Positions 32,176 through 40,642 of a DNA stretch of 40,642 bases are shown here, piece by piece (within the stretch, counting starts at the first letter, position 1; every line of letters begins with the position of its first letter). Below the pieces are notes generated by a model. It was given only the letters and a program-made list of their open reading frames with translations, searched no databases and was not told where the DNA came from. The translations under genes and the position numbers were made by a program. The stretch comes from Actinomycetota bacterium (lineage in GTDB: Bacteria > Actinomycetota > Nitriliruptoria > Nitriliruptorales > Nitriliruptoraceae), in assembly GCA_019347575.1 (NCBI GenBank), contig JAHWKY010000037.1, positions 1-40,642 on the forward strand, written 5' to 3'.

Positions 32176-34661
32176 GACCTGGGCCTTTCAAGGAGCGTGT
32201 GATGCCACATCTCAGCCTGTTGAGTGAACGTGCCCGTCGTCAGATCGAGCCCCGAAGCGCTGAATTCCCCGCCCCAAAGCAGCCTCATCGCGGCATCGTC
32301 GAGCCGTTCCTGCAGGCCGCTGACCCGGAGCTGAAGGCGCAGGCGTGATCCGGCCGGCACCGTTACGGGCGAGATCTCGAGCGTGTGCTCACCAAGGCTC
32401 GGATCGCTACTGGGTTGCAGCGGGACGAGCGTCTCGACGAGGCCCCGGACGAAGCGTCCCTCAACGTCGACCGCATCGATGTCGACAACGACAGGGCCCC
32501 GAAGTGGAGGAGCGATCGCGGGCTGTGCATCATTGACCAGGTAGAGACGTAGCGTCGCCTGCCCACCCACGATCGCGTCCGCTGGCAGCGGTGCCGACAC
32601 GAACTCCGCGCGCTCGTCGTCCAGCGCGAAGGAGTCGAACACGAAGCCTCCCGCCCGACACTCCGCCTGCGGCTCGCCGAACGTCAGCTCACCCCTGGCA
32701 GCGGCTGGATCGTAGGAGCACCCCTCCGGGGAATCGATCGCGCCGCCGGTCCCGCCATCCAGCCCGAGGGAGAGCGTCCCGGTCGGGACGAAGGCGGGCG
32801 CCGGCGGTTGCTGTGGTGTCTGCGCCGCCAACTGCACCACGGCTAACGTCACGGCACTTGTTGCCGCCTCCGGGAGTCCGAGGTCCGCGCCGCCGACCAC
32901 CTCGACCCGCCATGTGCCCGGTGCGGCGTCGATGTCGCGGGCCTCGAAGTCCACGTGCAGAACGCTGGCCATGTCCTTCTCTGGTGGCGCCACGGACTCG
33001 CTCGTTGCTACCTCGTTGCCGTCCGCGTCGATGAGCACGAGCGCCCACTCGTAGCGGTTGCCACGCCCTAGCCCGTCCCGTTCGAAGGCGATCGATGCGC
33101 GGATCGCCTCGGTGTCTTCACCGACCTCGATCTCGAACGCGCGGTTCTGGGGGTCGGCGAGGGTGTTGCGCTGAACGGTCCATTGGTCGGAGCGCAATAT
33201 CCGGTAGGGGCGGGCCGCGAGCACGCGGGCGTCGGCTTCGGCCTGCAGCTGTTCGACAAGCGACTCGGAGAAGTCCGAACGGGTCACCAGCTCGACCGCG
33301 GCTGCGGCGTCGACCACGCCGTACCCGGACTGCCAGAACGGCGCGCCGTCACGCATAGGGGTAGCGGTGACCTGGAGGACCTGTTGGATGACGTCAGGTG
33401 TCAGTTCCGGGTTGGCCTCGAGCAGCAGGGCCACCACGCCCGCGGTGTGGGGCGCCGAGAAGGAGGTGCCGTACGTGCGCTGGCTCACGCCCGGATCCTC
33501 CTGCGGCCCGTTACCCAGCCCGGCGGGAGTGGTGGTCGAGACGACCGTGTACGCAGGGGCGGACACGTCGGGGTGCGACAGGCCGAGTCCGTCGCCTTCG
33601 AAGTGGACGTGTCCGTCCGCATCGGGCACAGCCGCCTGGCTGTTGTCGAACATCAGCCCGGATGAGGATCCACATACAGACGAGCACTGACCTGACCGGT
33701 CATCCCAGCGACCCGCCGCGAGCGTGGACCCTCCTGCGGCGATGACCCACGGTGCCGTCGCGGCATGGCCGATCGTCATCTCGTGCCGCGTGTTGCCGAC
33801 GCCGTGGACCACCGTGATCCCCGCGTCGTGCAACGCTTTCGTGGCCAGGTTCCAGGGATCCTGGGGGTCGAACACCCGATAGCGGTGTCCGTAGGACAGG
33901 TTGAGAACCTCGATCCCGTACTGCTCGTGGGTGGCGAGGATGTCATCCATGGCGGCGATGACCGAGGAGGCGAACGCCTCCAAGTCGGCGTAGCCGATCA
34001 GATCCGCTCCCGGAGCGACGCCGACCAAACCCGGGTGCGCCGTTCCGTCCGCAGCCGCCGCGCCGGCGACCAGGGTGCCGTGCCCATCCGAATCGGTGTT
34101 GTTGTAGGGCAGGTCGTCGAACGGCACGAACAGCGTCGGTTCGGGGGCCCCTTCGACCAGCTCCGCCGGGTCCGGCATGACAACCTTGACGTTTCGGACC
34201 ACGCGGTTAGCAAGGTCCGGGTGTGTGGCGTCGATCCCGCTGTCCACGACGGCGATGCCGACGCCCTTGCCGGTGTAGCCCAGGTCCCACGCCTGGGGCG
34301 CGCCGATCGCAGCCGACGAGTCCGCCGAGAGTCGCTCCAGTTCCTCGTCCGGGTACACGTCGCGCACCAGTCCGGCAGCGACAGCGCGGCGTAGGTCAGC
34401 AGCCTGCCCGCCCACCACCGCGAGGGGAAGATGCTGCATCGGCACAACGCCCAGCCCGATCTGGGTGAGCGCTTGCGCGTCCTGGCGCGTCGGCACCTCG
34501 TCGAACGTCGCGATCGCGCGGACGAGGTCGCCCTTGGCGACAGGCGCAGGAACTGCGGGAAGCTCGACGAACGACCCCGGGAGCCGGGCCGCGGCCGATA
34601 CCGCAGGAACGCCCTGTAGCAGAACGATGCACGCGAAGCATGCGGCAACACGACGGTTCAT
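32172..34661 (-). CDS. Secreted subtilisin-like serine protease (S8), 829 residues
   Basis: A second exported subtilase with signal peptide (RRVAACFACIVLLQGVPA) and a propeptide-like stretch to about residue 118. Catalytic residues are Asp140 in AVVDSGID, His194 in DSDGHGT, Asn290 in VVHGVGNTRH and Ser400 in YGTSFSAPHTAG. After the protease domain (to about 475) come roughly 350 residues of beta-rich sequence, including a region like a C-terminal binding domain. There is a cysteine cluster (GQCSSVCGSSSG). It is the first gene of the minus-strand run and overlaps the next subtilase by four bases. The two proteases share the fold but not close sequence, so they are not a recent duplication. Confidence 0.92.
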   Translation of the reverse strand: MNRRVAACFACIVLLQGVPAVSAAARLPGSFVELPAVPAPVAKGDLVRAIATFDEVPTRQDAQALTQIGLGVVPMQHLPLAVVGGQAADLRRAVAAGLVRDVYPDEELERLSADSSAAIGAPQAWDLGYTGKGVGIAVVDSGIDATHPDLANRVVRNVKVVMPDPAELVEGAPEPTLFVPFDDLPYNNTDSDGHGTLVAGAAAADGTAHPGLVGVAPGADLIGYADLEAFASSVIAAMDDILATHEQYGIEVLNLSYGHRYRVFDPQDPWNLATKALHDAGITVVHGVGNTRHEMTIGHAATAPWVIAAGGSTLAAGRWDDRSGQCSSVCGSSSGLMFDNSQAAVPDADGHVHFEGDGLGLSHPDVSAPAYTVVSTTTPAGLGNGPQEDPGVSQRTYGTSFSAPHTAGVVALLLEANPELTPDVIQQVLQVTATPMRDGAPFWQSGYGVVDAAAAVELVTRSDFSESLVEQLQAEADARVLAARPYRILRSDQWTVQRNTLADPQNRAFEIEVGEDTEAIRASIAFERDGLGRGNRYEWALVLIDADGNEVATSESVAPPEKDMASVLHVDFEARDIDAAPGTWRVEVVGGADLGLPEAATSAVTLAVVQLAAQTPQQPPAPAFVPTGTLSLGLDGGTGGAIDSPEGCSYDPAAARGELTFGEPQAECRAGGFVFDSFALDDERAEFVSAPLPADAIVGGQATLRLYLVNDAQPAIAPPLRGPVVVDIDAVDVEGRFVRGLVETLVPLQPSSDPSLGEHTLEISPVTVPAGSRLRLQLRVSGLQERLDDAAMRLLWGGEFSASGLDLTTGTFTQQAEMWHHTLLERPRS

Positions 34662-34915
34662 GCGTCATCCCTCCGAGTGATCACTTGCGCCTCTTCGGTC
34701 GTCCGTGATCTCTGGGCCTCGCGTTACGTCGCTTGGTCGAGGCCCCGCTTCTCCTCGGTGGGGTTCGTCGGGAAACGGGACACATCCTGCCGGGGCGAAC
34801 CCTGTATCGACCCCTGTATTTTCGAAGAGCTGATCTCACGCTGTTGACGCCGCGGAGGTGGGCGACGATGATCGCCGTGAGGGAGGGTGTTCCGAACGGC
34901 CTCGGGGGGGAACCC
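34662..34915. promoter_or_regulatory. Divergent control region between subtilase run and BNR protein
   Basis: This 254-bp gap separates two divergent genes for secreted proteins. It is somewhat less GC-rich in its middle (CCTGTATTTTCGAAGAG near 34810-34826) than the surroundings, as expected for promoters. No confident -10/-35 pair or operator was found. The open frame that runs through it from 34733 is an upstream extension of the BNR gene and lacks a start signal. Confidence 0.35.
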
Positions 34916-36874
34916 ATGTCGTCGTCACGACGCGATCCGCGCACGCATGCACGCCGCGCCTTCGGCGCGCTCATCCTCGTCATCCTCACGATCGGTCCGC
35001 CCGGCCGAGCGGTGACTGCCGGTCCAGCGGATCCCGGAGCGGGCACGATCGGACCGGACAACCCCGAGGTCACCTGGGACGGTCAGCACTTCGCGGCGAT
35101 GCGGACCTTCTTCGGTCCCGACCTGTGCTCGCCCGAACGTGATCCGGACAACGTCCTGTGCGACCACTTCACCCTGACCGTGGACGTCGAACCGTCCTAC
35201 TGGGAGGCCCACGAGGGCGGCGCACGGGTGAGCGTCGAGTGGGAGCAGCCCTCCAACCGCTTCCACCTCCACGTCTTCCGCGACGGCGAGGTCGTCGCGA
35301 GCTCGGTGACAGTGACCACACGCATGAACGAGGTCGTCATCCCACGTGCTTCGGGTACCTACGAGGTCCGTGTCACTCCGGAGGTCGCACGGGGCGCCGG
35401 GTACGTCGGCACGGCGACGTTCGTGTCGCAAGAGCCCGGTGCGAACGCCAACCCGAGCCGCTCCTACCACGGCGTGCGGACGACGGGCGCTGTGCCGGAC
35501 GAGGAACCGCAGAGCACGCCGACGGGCCACGCGGCTCTGCCCCCGAGGTTCCAGATCGTGGACGTCGGCCGGAACGCACAGGAACCGACGATCGGCGTCG
35601 ATCCCACCGGGACCGCCTTCTACGCAGCCGTGGCCGTCGACGGTGTCACCACCCCCGCCCCGGGCCAGACCCGCACCCGGCTGCTCCGCTCGACCGACGA
35701 CGGGCTCGTGTGGCAGGACATCTCGCCGGCGCTCGCCCCGGACGTCGCTGCGCACCAGTTCACGTTCGACCCCTTCGTGTACGTGGAGGACCAGAGCGGC
35801 CGCGTCTTCCTCGTCGACCTGACCATGATCGGGTCCCAGGTGTCGTTCTCGGATGACGGGGGTGAGACCTTCGAGACGGTCCACATCGACGCAGTGACCG
35901 GGATCGACGACCGCCCATCGTTGACGTCCGGTCCCGTCCCAGAGGGGGTCCCTCGGCCGACGCTGGATCCAGCCTTCCCCGAGATCGTCTATTACTGCGT
36001 GAACCACATCACGCACACTGGCTGCTTCCACAGTCTGGACGGGGGCCGGACGTTCCTGCCGACCGGGGAGCCGCCCTTCGCTGGTGTCAACACGGCCACC
36101 GGCGCCTTGTGCAGCGCGTTTACCGGCGACGTGCAGACCGATGTCGACGGGCGGGTCCTGCTACCACGGATCACGTGCGTCGAGTTGGCGGACGAACCAG
36201 GAACGGTCGAGCTCGAGGTGCCGGAGATCGCGGTCTCGGAGGACGCGGGGGCGACGTGGACGCGGTCCGTCGTGAGCGAGACCGTCCTGAGCGGTTCAGC
36301 ATTCTCGCAGGTGGCGGCCGACGCGGACGGCAACCTCTTCTACGTCTGGATCGACGCGCGGCATCGACTCCCGTACCTGGCGACCTCGACCGATCACGGC
36401 GTGACGTGGAGCGATCCGCTCATGTTCGGGCCACCCGGGCTCCGCGAGGCCGCCCTGCCGACGATCGTGGCCGGCGACCGGGGACGTATCGCGGTGACGT
36501 TCATCGGCTCTCGCGTCTCCGACGAGACGGACTTCACCCGCCCCTGGGACTCCTACGTGGTGATGTCCACGAACGCTCTGGACGAGGATCCGCTGTTCGT
36601 CTCGACGATGACCAACCCGCGCGGTGACCCCGTCTACCGGGGTGAGTGCTCCGAGCCCTGCGCCGGGTTCGCCGACTTCCTCGACATCCAGCTCTCGCCC
36701 CTGGACGGATCCGTGTGGGTCACCGCGGTGGACGCGTGTACCCGCATCGAGGCCTGTACCACGGACGGCGCCCCCGGCGTGGTGCATCTGACCGGCGAGG
36801 ACGGCGCGGTCCTCGACAGTCGCGGGATCGCCATCCGCCAGGTCGCGGGACCCGCCCTGGCTGCTGGCCCGTAG
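34916..36874 (+). CDS. Secreted BNR-repeat (sialidase-like) protein
   Basis: A protein of 652 residues with a signal-like start (RRAFGALILVILTIGPPG). After an N-terminal domain of about 180 residues comes a beta-propeller marked by Asp-box repeats: STDDGLVW, SDDGGETF, SLDGGRTF, SEDAGATW and STDHGVTW, evenly spread from about residue 255 to 500. This is the sialidase/neuraminidase fold, but the arginine triad and other sialidase residues could not be confirmed, so a glycan-binding or other hydrolase role is equally possible. Several cysteine pairs fit an extracellular protein. ATG 34916 has a G-rich run ahead. It is divergent from the subtilases and may act with them on extracellular material. 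Confidence 0.75.
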   Translation: MSSSRRDPRTHARRAFGALILVILTIGPPGRAVTAGPADPGAGTIGPDNPEVTWDGQHFAAMRTFFGPDLCSPERDPDNVLCDHFTLTVDVEPSYWEAHEGGARVSVEWEQPSNRFHLHVFRDGEVVASSVTVTTRMNEVVIPRASGTYEVRVTPEVARGAGYVGTATFVSQEPGANANPSRSYHGVRTTGAVPDEEPQSTPTGHAALPPRFQIVDVGRNAQEPTIGVDPTGTAFYAAVAVDGVTTPAPGQTRTRLLRSTDDGLVWQDISPALAPDVAAHQFTFDPFVYVEDQSGRVFLVDLTMIGSQVSFSDDGGETFETVHIDAVTGIDDRPSLTSGPVPEGVPRPTLDPAFPEIVYYCVNHITHTGCFHSLDGGRTFLPTGEPPFAGVNTATGALCSAFTGDVQTDVDGRVLLPRITCVELADEPGTVELEVPEIAVSEDAGATWTRSVVSETVLSGSAFSQVAADADGNLFYVWIDARHRLPYLATSTDHGVTWSDPLMFGPPGLREAALPTIVAGDRGRIAVTFIGSRVSDETDFTRPWDSYVVMSTNALDEDPLFVSTMTNPRGDPVYRGECSEPCAGFADFLDIQLSPLDGSVWVTAVDACTRIEACTTDGAPGVVHLTGEDGAVLDSRGIAIRQVAGPALAAGP

Positions 36875-37034
36875 CAGCGGGTCGAGGGGTTCTGGACGAA
36901 CGCCAATCCTCGCGCCCACCGTCGTTCGTTAACGTGCGACACCGTCGGCGTGTGTTGTCAGCGCGGCATGCCGAAGGGTGGCTCGCGTCGGCTGGCTGAA
37001 CATGTAGGGGCAGATGGGTGCCGTTCCGGGGAGC

Positions 37035-37040
37035 TAGCTT
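37035..37040 (+). promoter_or_regulatory. Candidate -10 box for the ATPase/LuxR regulator
   Basis: TAGCTT overlaps the perfect palindrome AGCTTAAGCT and stands 57 bases before the ATG. The palindrome at the start point could be an operator. No -35 box was recognised. Confidence 0.35.
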
Positions 37041-37097
37041 AAGCTCAGGACGGACGGCCTTGCACAGCGGCCGTGTGACGGGGACGATCGGCGCAGG

Positions 37098-39938
37098 ATG
37101 GCGGACGCAGCGGCCGGATCATTCCACGGGACACCTCTTCTCGAACGGGAAGGCGAGATGGTCCTGCTGACCGATCTCGTCGAGGGGGCGCGCGGGGGCA
37201 CCGGACAGCTCTGTGTCATCCAGGGCCCGATGGGGATAGGGAAGACGCGGCTACTGGGCGCGGTCCGATCGGCCGCGGAGGGGCGAGACCTGAGGGTGCT
37301 TTCTGCCCGTGCTGGAACTCTCGAGCGTGACTTCCCCTATAACGTCGTCCTGCAGCTGTTCGAGCCGGAGCTGCGCAGGATCGGACCTCGCGCACGCGAG
37401 TCCCTGTTCAAGGGAGCGGCGGGACAGGCGGCTCCGATCCTTTCGCCCGATGGGCGGGCCATCAGGGCGGAGTCGGCGCCCGCCGATCTTCCCTTCAGCA
37501 TCATCCATGGCCTGTACTGGCTCACTTCGAACCTGGCGGAGCGCACTCCCTTGCTCATCGCCGTCGACGACGCTCACTGGACGGATGAGCCATCCCTCCG
37601 ATTCCTGGAGTACCTGGCTCATCGCGTGGGCGATCTGTCCGTGCTGCTCGTGCTCGCTTTTCGCACGGACGAACCCAACACGGATAGCGAGCTGGCGATG
37701 ACGCTCACGAGCGATCCCCGGGCAGCTCGCCTGCACCCGGCCCCACTGAGCGAAGCGGCAACAACGGCGTTGGTTCGTGAGCTACTTGCGTCGGACGCGG
37801 CGGCGGAGTTCTGCCGCGCGTGCCACGCCGCGACTGGAGGGAATCCCTTCTTCCTTCACGAGCTGATCAGGACCCTCAGGTCTGAGCGCGTCCCGGCAAC
37901 GGCCTCGACGGCCTCGCGAGTGGCGCACGTCGCCCCCGAGGGCATCGCCCAGAGCATGCGCCTGCGGTTGGAGCAGCTCGGTGTCGCCGCCCTCCGTCTG
38001 GCGCGCGCCGTCGCCGTCCTCGGGATCGACGCCGAACTGCGGCATGCCGCGGCGCTCGCCGGCCTGGACAATGCATCCGCTTCCGAAGGCGCCGACGCGC
38101 TGTTCTCAGCTGAGATCTTCAGAACAGCCAGGCCGCTGGAGTTCGTCCATCCCGTCGTCGAGGAGGCGGTGTATCAGGGCATATCACCGAGCCAACGCGC
38201 CGATGCTCACGCGCGCGCCGCCGCCCTCCTTCACGAGGCGAGCGCGGATCCAGACCGCATCGCGGTGCAGCTGCTCTCCACCGATCCCGCTGGCGTCAGC
38301 TGGCGGGTAGCCACGCTCGTGGAAGCCGCTGAAGATGCGCTCGCAGGAGGCGCCTCGAGCGCTGCCGTCAAGTATCTCCGCCGAGCACTGGCAGAGCCGC
38401 CCGATCCAGATGTGCGAACCATCGTTCTCCGCCACCTCGGTCGCGCCGAGATACGCGTCGGCGACCCGACAGGGATCGAGCATCTTCGCGAGGCGCACGA
38501 AGACGCCCCGGAGATCGCCCGTGAGTTGGGCCATGCATTGCTGATCTTCGCCAGCACCCCCGTTGAGGCCCTCGATTGCTACGACGGCGCCCTGGCAGAC
38601 CTGCCGGAGGAGGAGCAGGAACTCCGCCTGCAACTCGAGGCCGACGCCATCTCGGCAGCGCGATTGTCGCCTGCCACGTTCGCCCAGGCGACCGAGAGGT
38701 TGGAGCGTGTCGATCAAGGCATCGCCGGGGCCACCCCAGGTGAGCGACTCATCCTCGCCAACCTGGCCATCCATGAGGTGCTCCAGGGAGGGTCGCCGAA
38801 GAAGGCCGCGTCGCTCGCCGAGCGCGCCGTCGTGGGCGGACTCCTCACCGACCAGGGAGTCGGAGCACCAACCTTCTACGACGCCCTCTACGCGACCATC
38901 ATCGCGGAGGAGTTCGAGCTCGCCGAGCGCTTCTGTCAGGCCGCGCTCGCCGAGGCCCGCGCTCAGGGATCGCTCATCGGCCTCGCGGGCGCTTCGGCGT
39001 TCCGTTCCGACCTCCTGTACCGCCAGGGGATGGTGGTCGAAGCCGAGACCGATGCTCGCACAGCAGTCGAGGTGACATGGGCAACGGGGTTCGGGATATT
39101 CATGCCGCTCCCGCTCGCCCACCTGATCGACGCGCTGATCGAGCGGGGCGAATCTGCGGCGGCCCGCGATGTCCTTCGCGAGAAGGGAGGTGAGGAGATC
39201 CCGGACGGCCTCACGGGCAACTATCTCCTCTTCAGCCGCGGTCAGCTTCATCTCGCTCTTGGTGAAGCAGAACAGGCGGCGAGGGATCTGCTGGAGGTGT
39301 ATCGGCGCGAAGTCGCGATCGGACGACGGAACCTCCGGCTTCCTTATCGGTCGGCCGCGGCCGTTGCCCTGGCGCGGATCGGCGACCTCAACCAGGCTCG
39401 GAAGCTCGCCGATGAGGAACTTCGACTCGCTCGGTCGTGGGGAACACCGCGAGCGATCGGGGTCGCGCTACGTGCTAGGGGTCTGGCCGCCCCCGGGAGC
39501 GAAGGCATCCCCTACCTCCGGGAATCAGTCGCCACACTCGCGCAGTCACGCAGCTTCCTTGAGCACGCACGAGCATCGACCGATCTCGGCGCGGCCCTGC
39601 GCGGGGCCGGACTCCGCTCCGATGCCCGTGAGCCGCTCCGCCACGGCCTGGACCTCGCCCACCGGTGCGGGGCTACCGCGTTGGTGGATCGCGCGTATCA
39701 GGAGCTCCTGGCCAGCGGTGCCCGCCCACGTCGTCCCGGTGCAACCGGCCTCGACAGTCTCACCTCCAGCGAGCGACGGATCGCTGCGATGGCCGCCCAA
39801 GGCCTCTCGAACCGAGAGATCGCCCAGTCGCTGTTCCTCGGCATCAAGACCGTCGAGATGCACCTCTCGAACGCATACCGGAAACTGGAGATCCACTCCC
39901 GCTCCGAGCTTCCGAAGAACCTGCTCGCACATCCATAG
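37098..39938 (+). CDS. Large ATP-binding LuxR-family (LAL-type) transcriptional regulator
   Basis: A regulator of 946 residues. The N-terminal STAND-type ATPase shows Walker A GPMGIGKT (Lys49) and Walker B LLIAVDDAHW near residue 155. The middle part, about 400-860, is a series of helical repeats like TPR units that normally sense a ligand or partner. The last 65 residues carry the LuxR helix-turn-helix: LTSSERRIAAMAAQGLSN, REIAQSLFLGIKTVEMHLSN and AYRKLEIHSRSEL. Such proteins use ATP binding to switch on target genes. The target here may be the neighbouring secreted-enzyme genes, but only position suggests it. Base composition is slightly less GC-biased than in the core genes. Confidence 0.92.
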   Translation: MADAAAGSFHGTPLLEREGEMVLLTDLVEGARGGTGQLCVIQGPMGIGKTRLLGAVRSAAEGRDLRVLSARAGTLERDFPYNVVLQLFEPELRRIGPRARESLFKGAAGQAAPILSPDGRAIRAESAPADLPFSIIHGLYWLTSNLAERTPLLIAVDDAHWTDEPSLRFLEYLAHRVGDLSVLLVLAFRTDEPNTDSELAMTLTSDPRAARLHPAPLSEAATTALVRELLASDAAAEFCRACHAATGGNPFFLHELIRTLRSERVPATASTASRVAHVAPEGIAQSMRLRLEQLGVAALRLARAVAVLGIDAELRHAAALAGLDNASASEGADALFSAEIFRTARPLEFVHPVVEEAVYQGISPSQRADAHARAAALLHEASADPDRIAVQLLSTDPAGVSWRVATLVEAAEDALAGGASSAAVKYLRRALAEPPDPDVRTIVLRHLGRAEIRVGDPTGIEHLREAHEDAPEIARELGHALLIFASTPVEALDCYDGALADLPEEEQELRLQLEADAISAARLSPATFAQATERLERVDQGIAGATPGERLILANLAIHEVLQGGSPKKAASLAERAVVGGLLTDQGVGAPTFYDALYATIIAEEFELAERFCQAALAEARAQGSLIGLAGASAFRSDLLYRQGMVVEAETDARTAVEVTWATGFGIFMPLPLAHLIDALIERGESAAARDVLREKGGEEIPDGLTGNYLLFSRGQLHLALGEAEQAARDLLEVYRREVAIGRRNLRLPYRSAAAVALARIGDLNQARKLADEELRLARSWGTPRAIGVALRARGLAAPGSEGIPYLRESVATLAQSRSFLEHARASTDLGAALRGAGLRSDAREPLRHGLDLAHRCGATALVDRAYQELLASGARPRRPGATGLDSLTSSERRIAAMAAQGLSNREIAQSLFLGIKTVEMHLSNAYRKLEIHSRSELPKNLLAHP

Positions 39939-40470
39939 CGGCCTCCCGAACCGGGTCAACTCCAGGTCTATGGATGGGCGTCTCGGCGACCTGCATGCGG
40001 CTGCGGATCGATCGCGTCGGCCAGAGCGCGGAACCGCCCCGGCCGCCACCGCCGCATCCGTCGGCCGGCGGCGTGGCAGGTGCTCGAGCAAGTCCTGCGC
40101 CCTGCGACGACCCCGTCGGGTCGGCACCACGGCCGCCAACACTTCCTGCCCCCACGCCCTGGGCTGGAAGAACGGCCGTACCGTGATCGACAAGTTCGAT
40201 GCCTCCATCGCGGAGGGTCGTTTGTAGCCCGAGTTGGGCCTAGACCGATGATGCTCCTATGCCCGGAGGCCGCCGACCCGCACTGGTCCTACGTTCGGTC
40301 CGCGGTTGGTCCGCGAGAGGTCCGGCGACGACCGCTAACGACGCGAACGGATGACAACGATGTCGTTCGTGAAAGCCCAGGTCAGGGCCACGGTCCGTGG
40401 ATGACCGGTAACGACCGCGAGGACCCCGGTGAGACCTTCGACATCTGTCGACGTCGCCAAGAAACGGCGG
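39939..40470. other. Intergenic stretch with the right-hand direct repeat
   Basis: About 530 bases between two converging LuxR-type genes. No frame gives a recognisable protein. It contains the right copy of the 19-bp repeat (40297-40315); the minus strand there reads LADQPRTERRT, recalling the integrase tail at the left edge. On the plus strand an open frame ending VIDKFDASIAEGRL (stop near 40227) looks partly coding but could not be assigned. No terminator hairpin was found for either regulator. Confidence 0.5.
40297..40315 (+). repeat. 19-bp direct repeat, right copy (possible att-like site)
   Basis: Identical to 28143-28161 and in the same orientation, with partial similarity in the flanking bases on both sides. 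Together they bracket 12.15 kb that contains the toxin remnant, the secreted enzymes and the LuxR regulator. Confidence 0.6.
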
Positions 40471-40642
40471 TCAGGACTGCCGCGCGCCTGAGAGCGCGGG
40501 TACGAGCTCCTTGCGCCCTCCGACACCGAGCTTCTGGTAGGTGCTCGTGAGGTGCGTGGCCACGGTTCGCACAGATACGAACAGCGACTGGGCGATCTCG
40601 CGGTTCGTAAGCCCCTGCGCGGCGAGCTGGGCCACGCGGCGT
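40471..40642 (-). CDS. LuxR-family regulator, C-terminal end (cut by window edge)
   Basis: The minus strand encodes RRVAQLAAQGLTNREIAQSL, then FVSVRTVATHLTSTYQKLGV and GGRKELVPALSGARQS before the stop at 40471. This is the LuxR/GerE helix-turn-helix at the end of a regulator whose main body lies beyond the window. The NREIAQSLF core is the same as in the regulator at 37098-39938, and the two genes converge, so they may be related LAL-type regulators. The upstream domains cannot be judged. Confidence 0.9.
   Translation of the reverse strand, partial: RRVAQLAAQGLTNREIAQSLFVSVRTVATHLTSTYQKLGVGGRKELVPALSGARQS

Noticed and set aside
40335-40526. Minus-strand 63-codon frame between the right repeat and the cut LuxR gene
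   Set aside because: Half of it overlaps the LuxR coding end in another frame, and no family or start signal was recognised.

Overview
The window is high-GC bacterial DNA with an actinobacterial stamp. It has many GTG starts, DUF2510 domains, a GlnR-type operator in front of glnA, large ATPase/LuxR regulators and several apparently leaderless genes with TANNNT -10 boxes. A deep-branching, environmental member of the Actinomycetota is my inference; no rRNA or tRNA gene was found to place it better.

0-1.5 kb: one open frame that stitches together pieces of four unrelated proteins (an ABC permease N-terminus, EF-Ts, methylmalonate-semialdehyde dehydrogenase and the KatG C-terminal half). The two middle pieces are each only about 100-120 bp, so a contig-end assembly chimera is the likeliest explanation. 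1.5-12.8 kb: housekeeping genes rich in Fe-S and sulfur biology: a HiPIP-like protein, a cysteine desulfurase coupled to TusA, an acyl-CoA synthetase, a channel-like protein, moaA, a truncated ECF sigma factor, erpA, glycerate kinase, nadA and a DagK/YegS-type lipid kinase. 12.8-20.9 kb: a lipoate cluster (gcvT, a lipoyl-domain-bearing dihydrolipoamide dehydrogenase, a 2-oxo acid dehydrogenase E2, lipB, lipA), interrupted by three small membrane genes that share DUF2510 and DUF4190-like domains. lpd and E2 carry the same 347-bp lipoyl block with one mismatch.

21-25.1 kb: a membrane protein, then a compact three-gene unit. It comprises a 552-aa protein with an AGNRAV-type N-terminal motif, a Gly-rich spacer, an OmpA-like domain and a zinc-metalloprotease HExxHxxGxxD motif; a lipoprotein; and a protein with two tandem CxxC...CC metal-binding domains. 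This is the best candidate for something undescribed. 25.1-28.1 kb: an MscS channel and glnA with a four-half-site GlnR operator.

28.1-40.3 kb: an accessory block. It opens with a decayed tyrosine integrase 3' end and a mazF toxin gene with one frameshift. It continues with a minus-strand run of two overlapping secreted subtilases and a small secreted protein, a divergent secreted BNR-repeat (sialidase-like) protein and a 946-aa ATPase/LuxR regulator. A 19-bp identical direct repeat lies at both edges (28143 and 40297), so the block may be a decayed integrative element. A second LuxR-type regulator, cut by the window edge, converges on it. No CRISPR array or insertion sequence was recognised.
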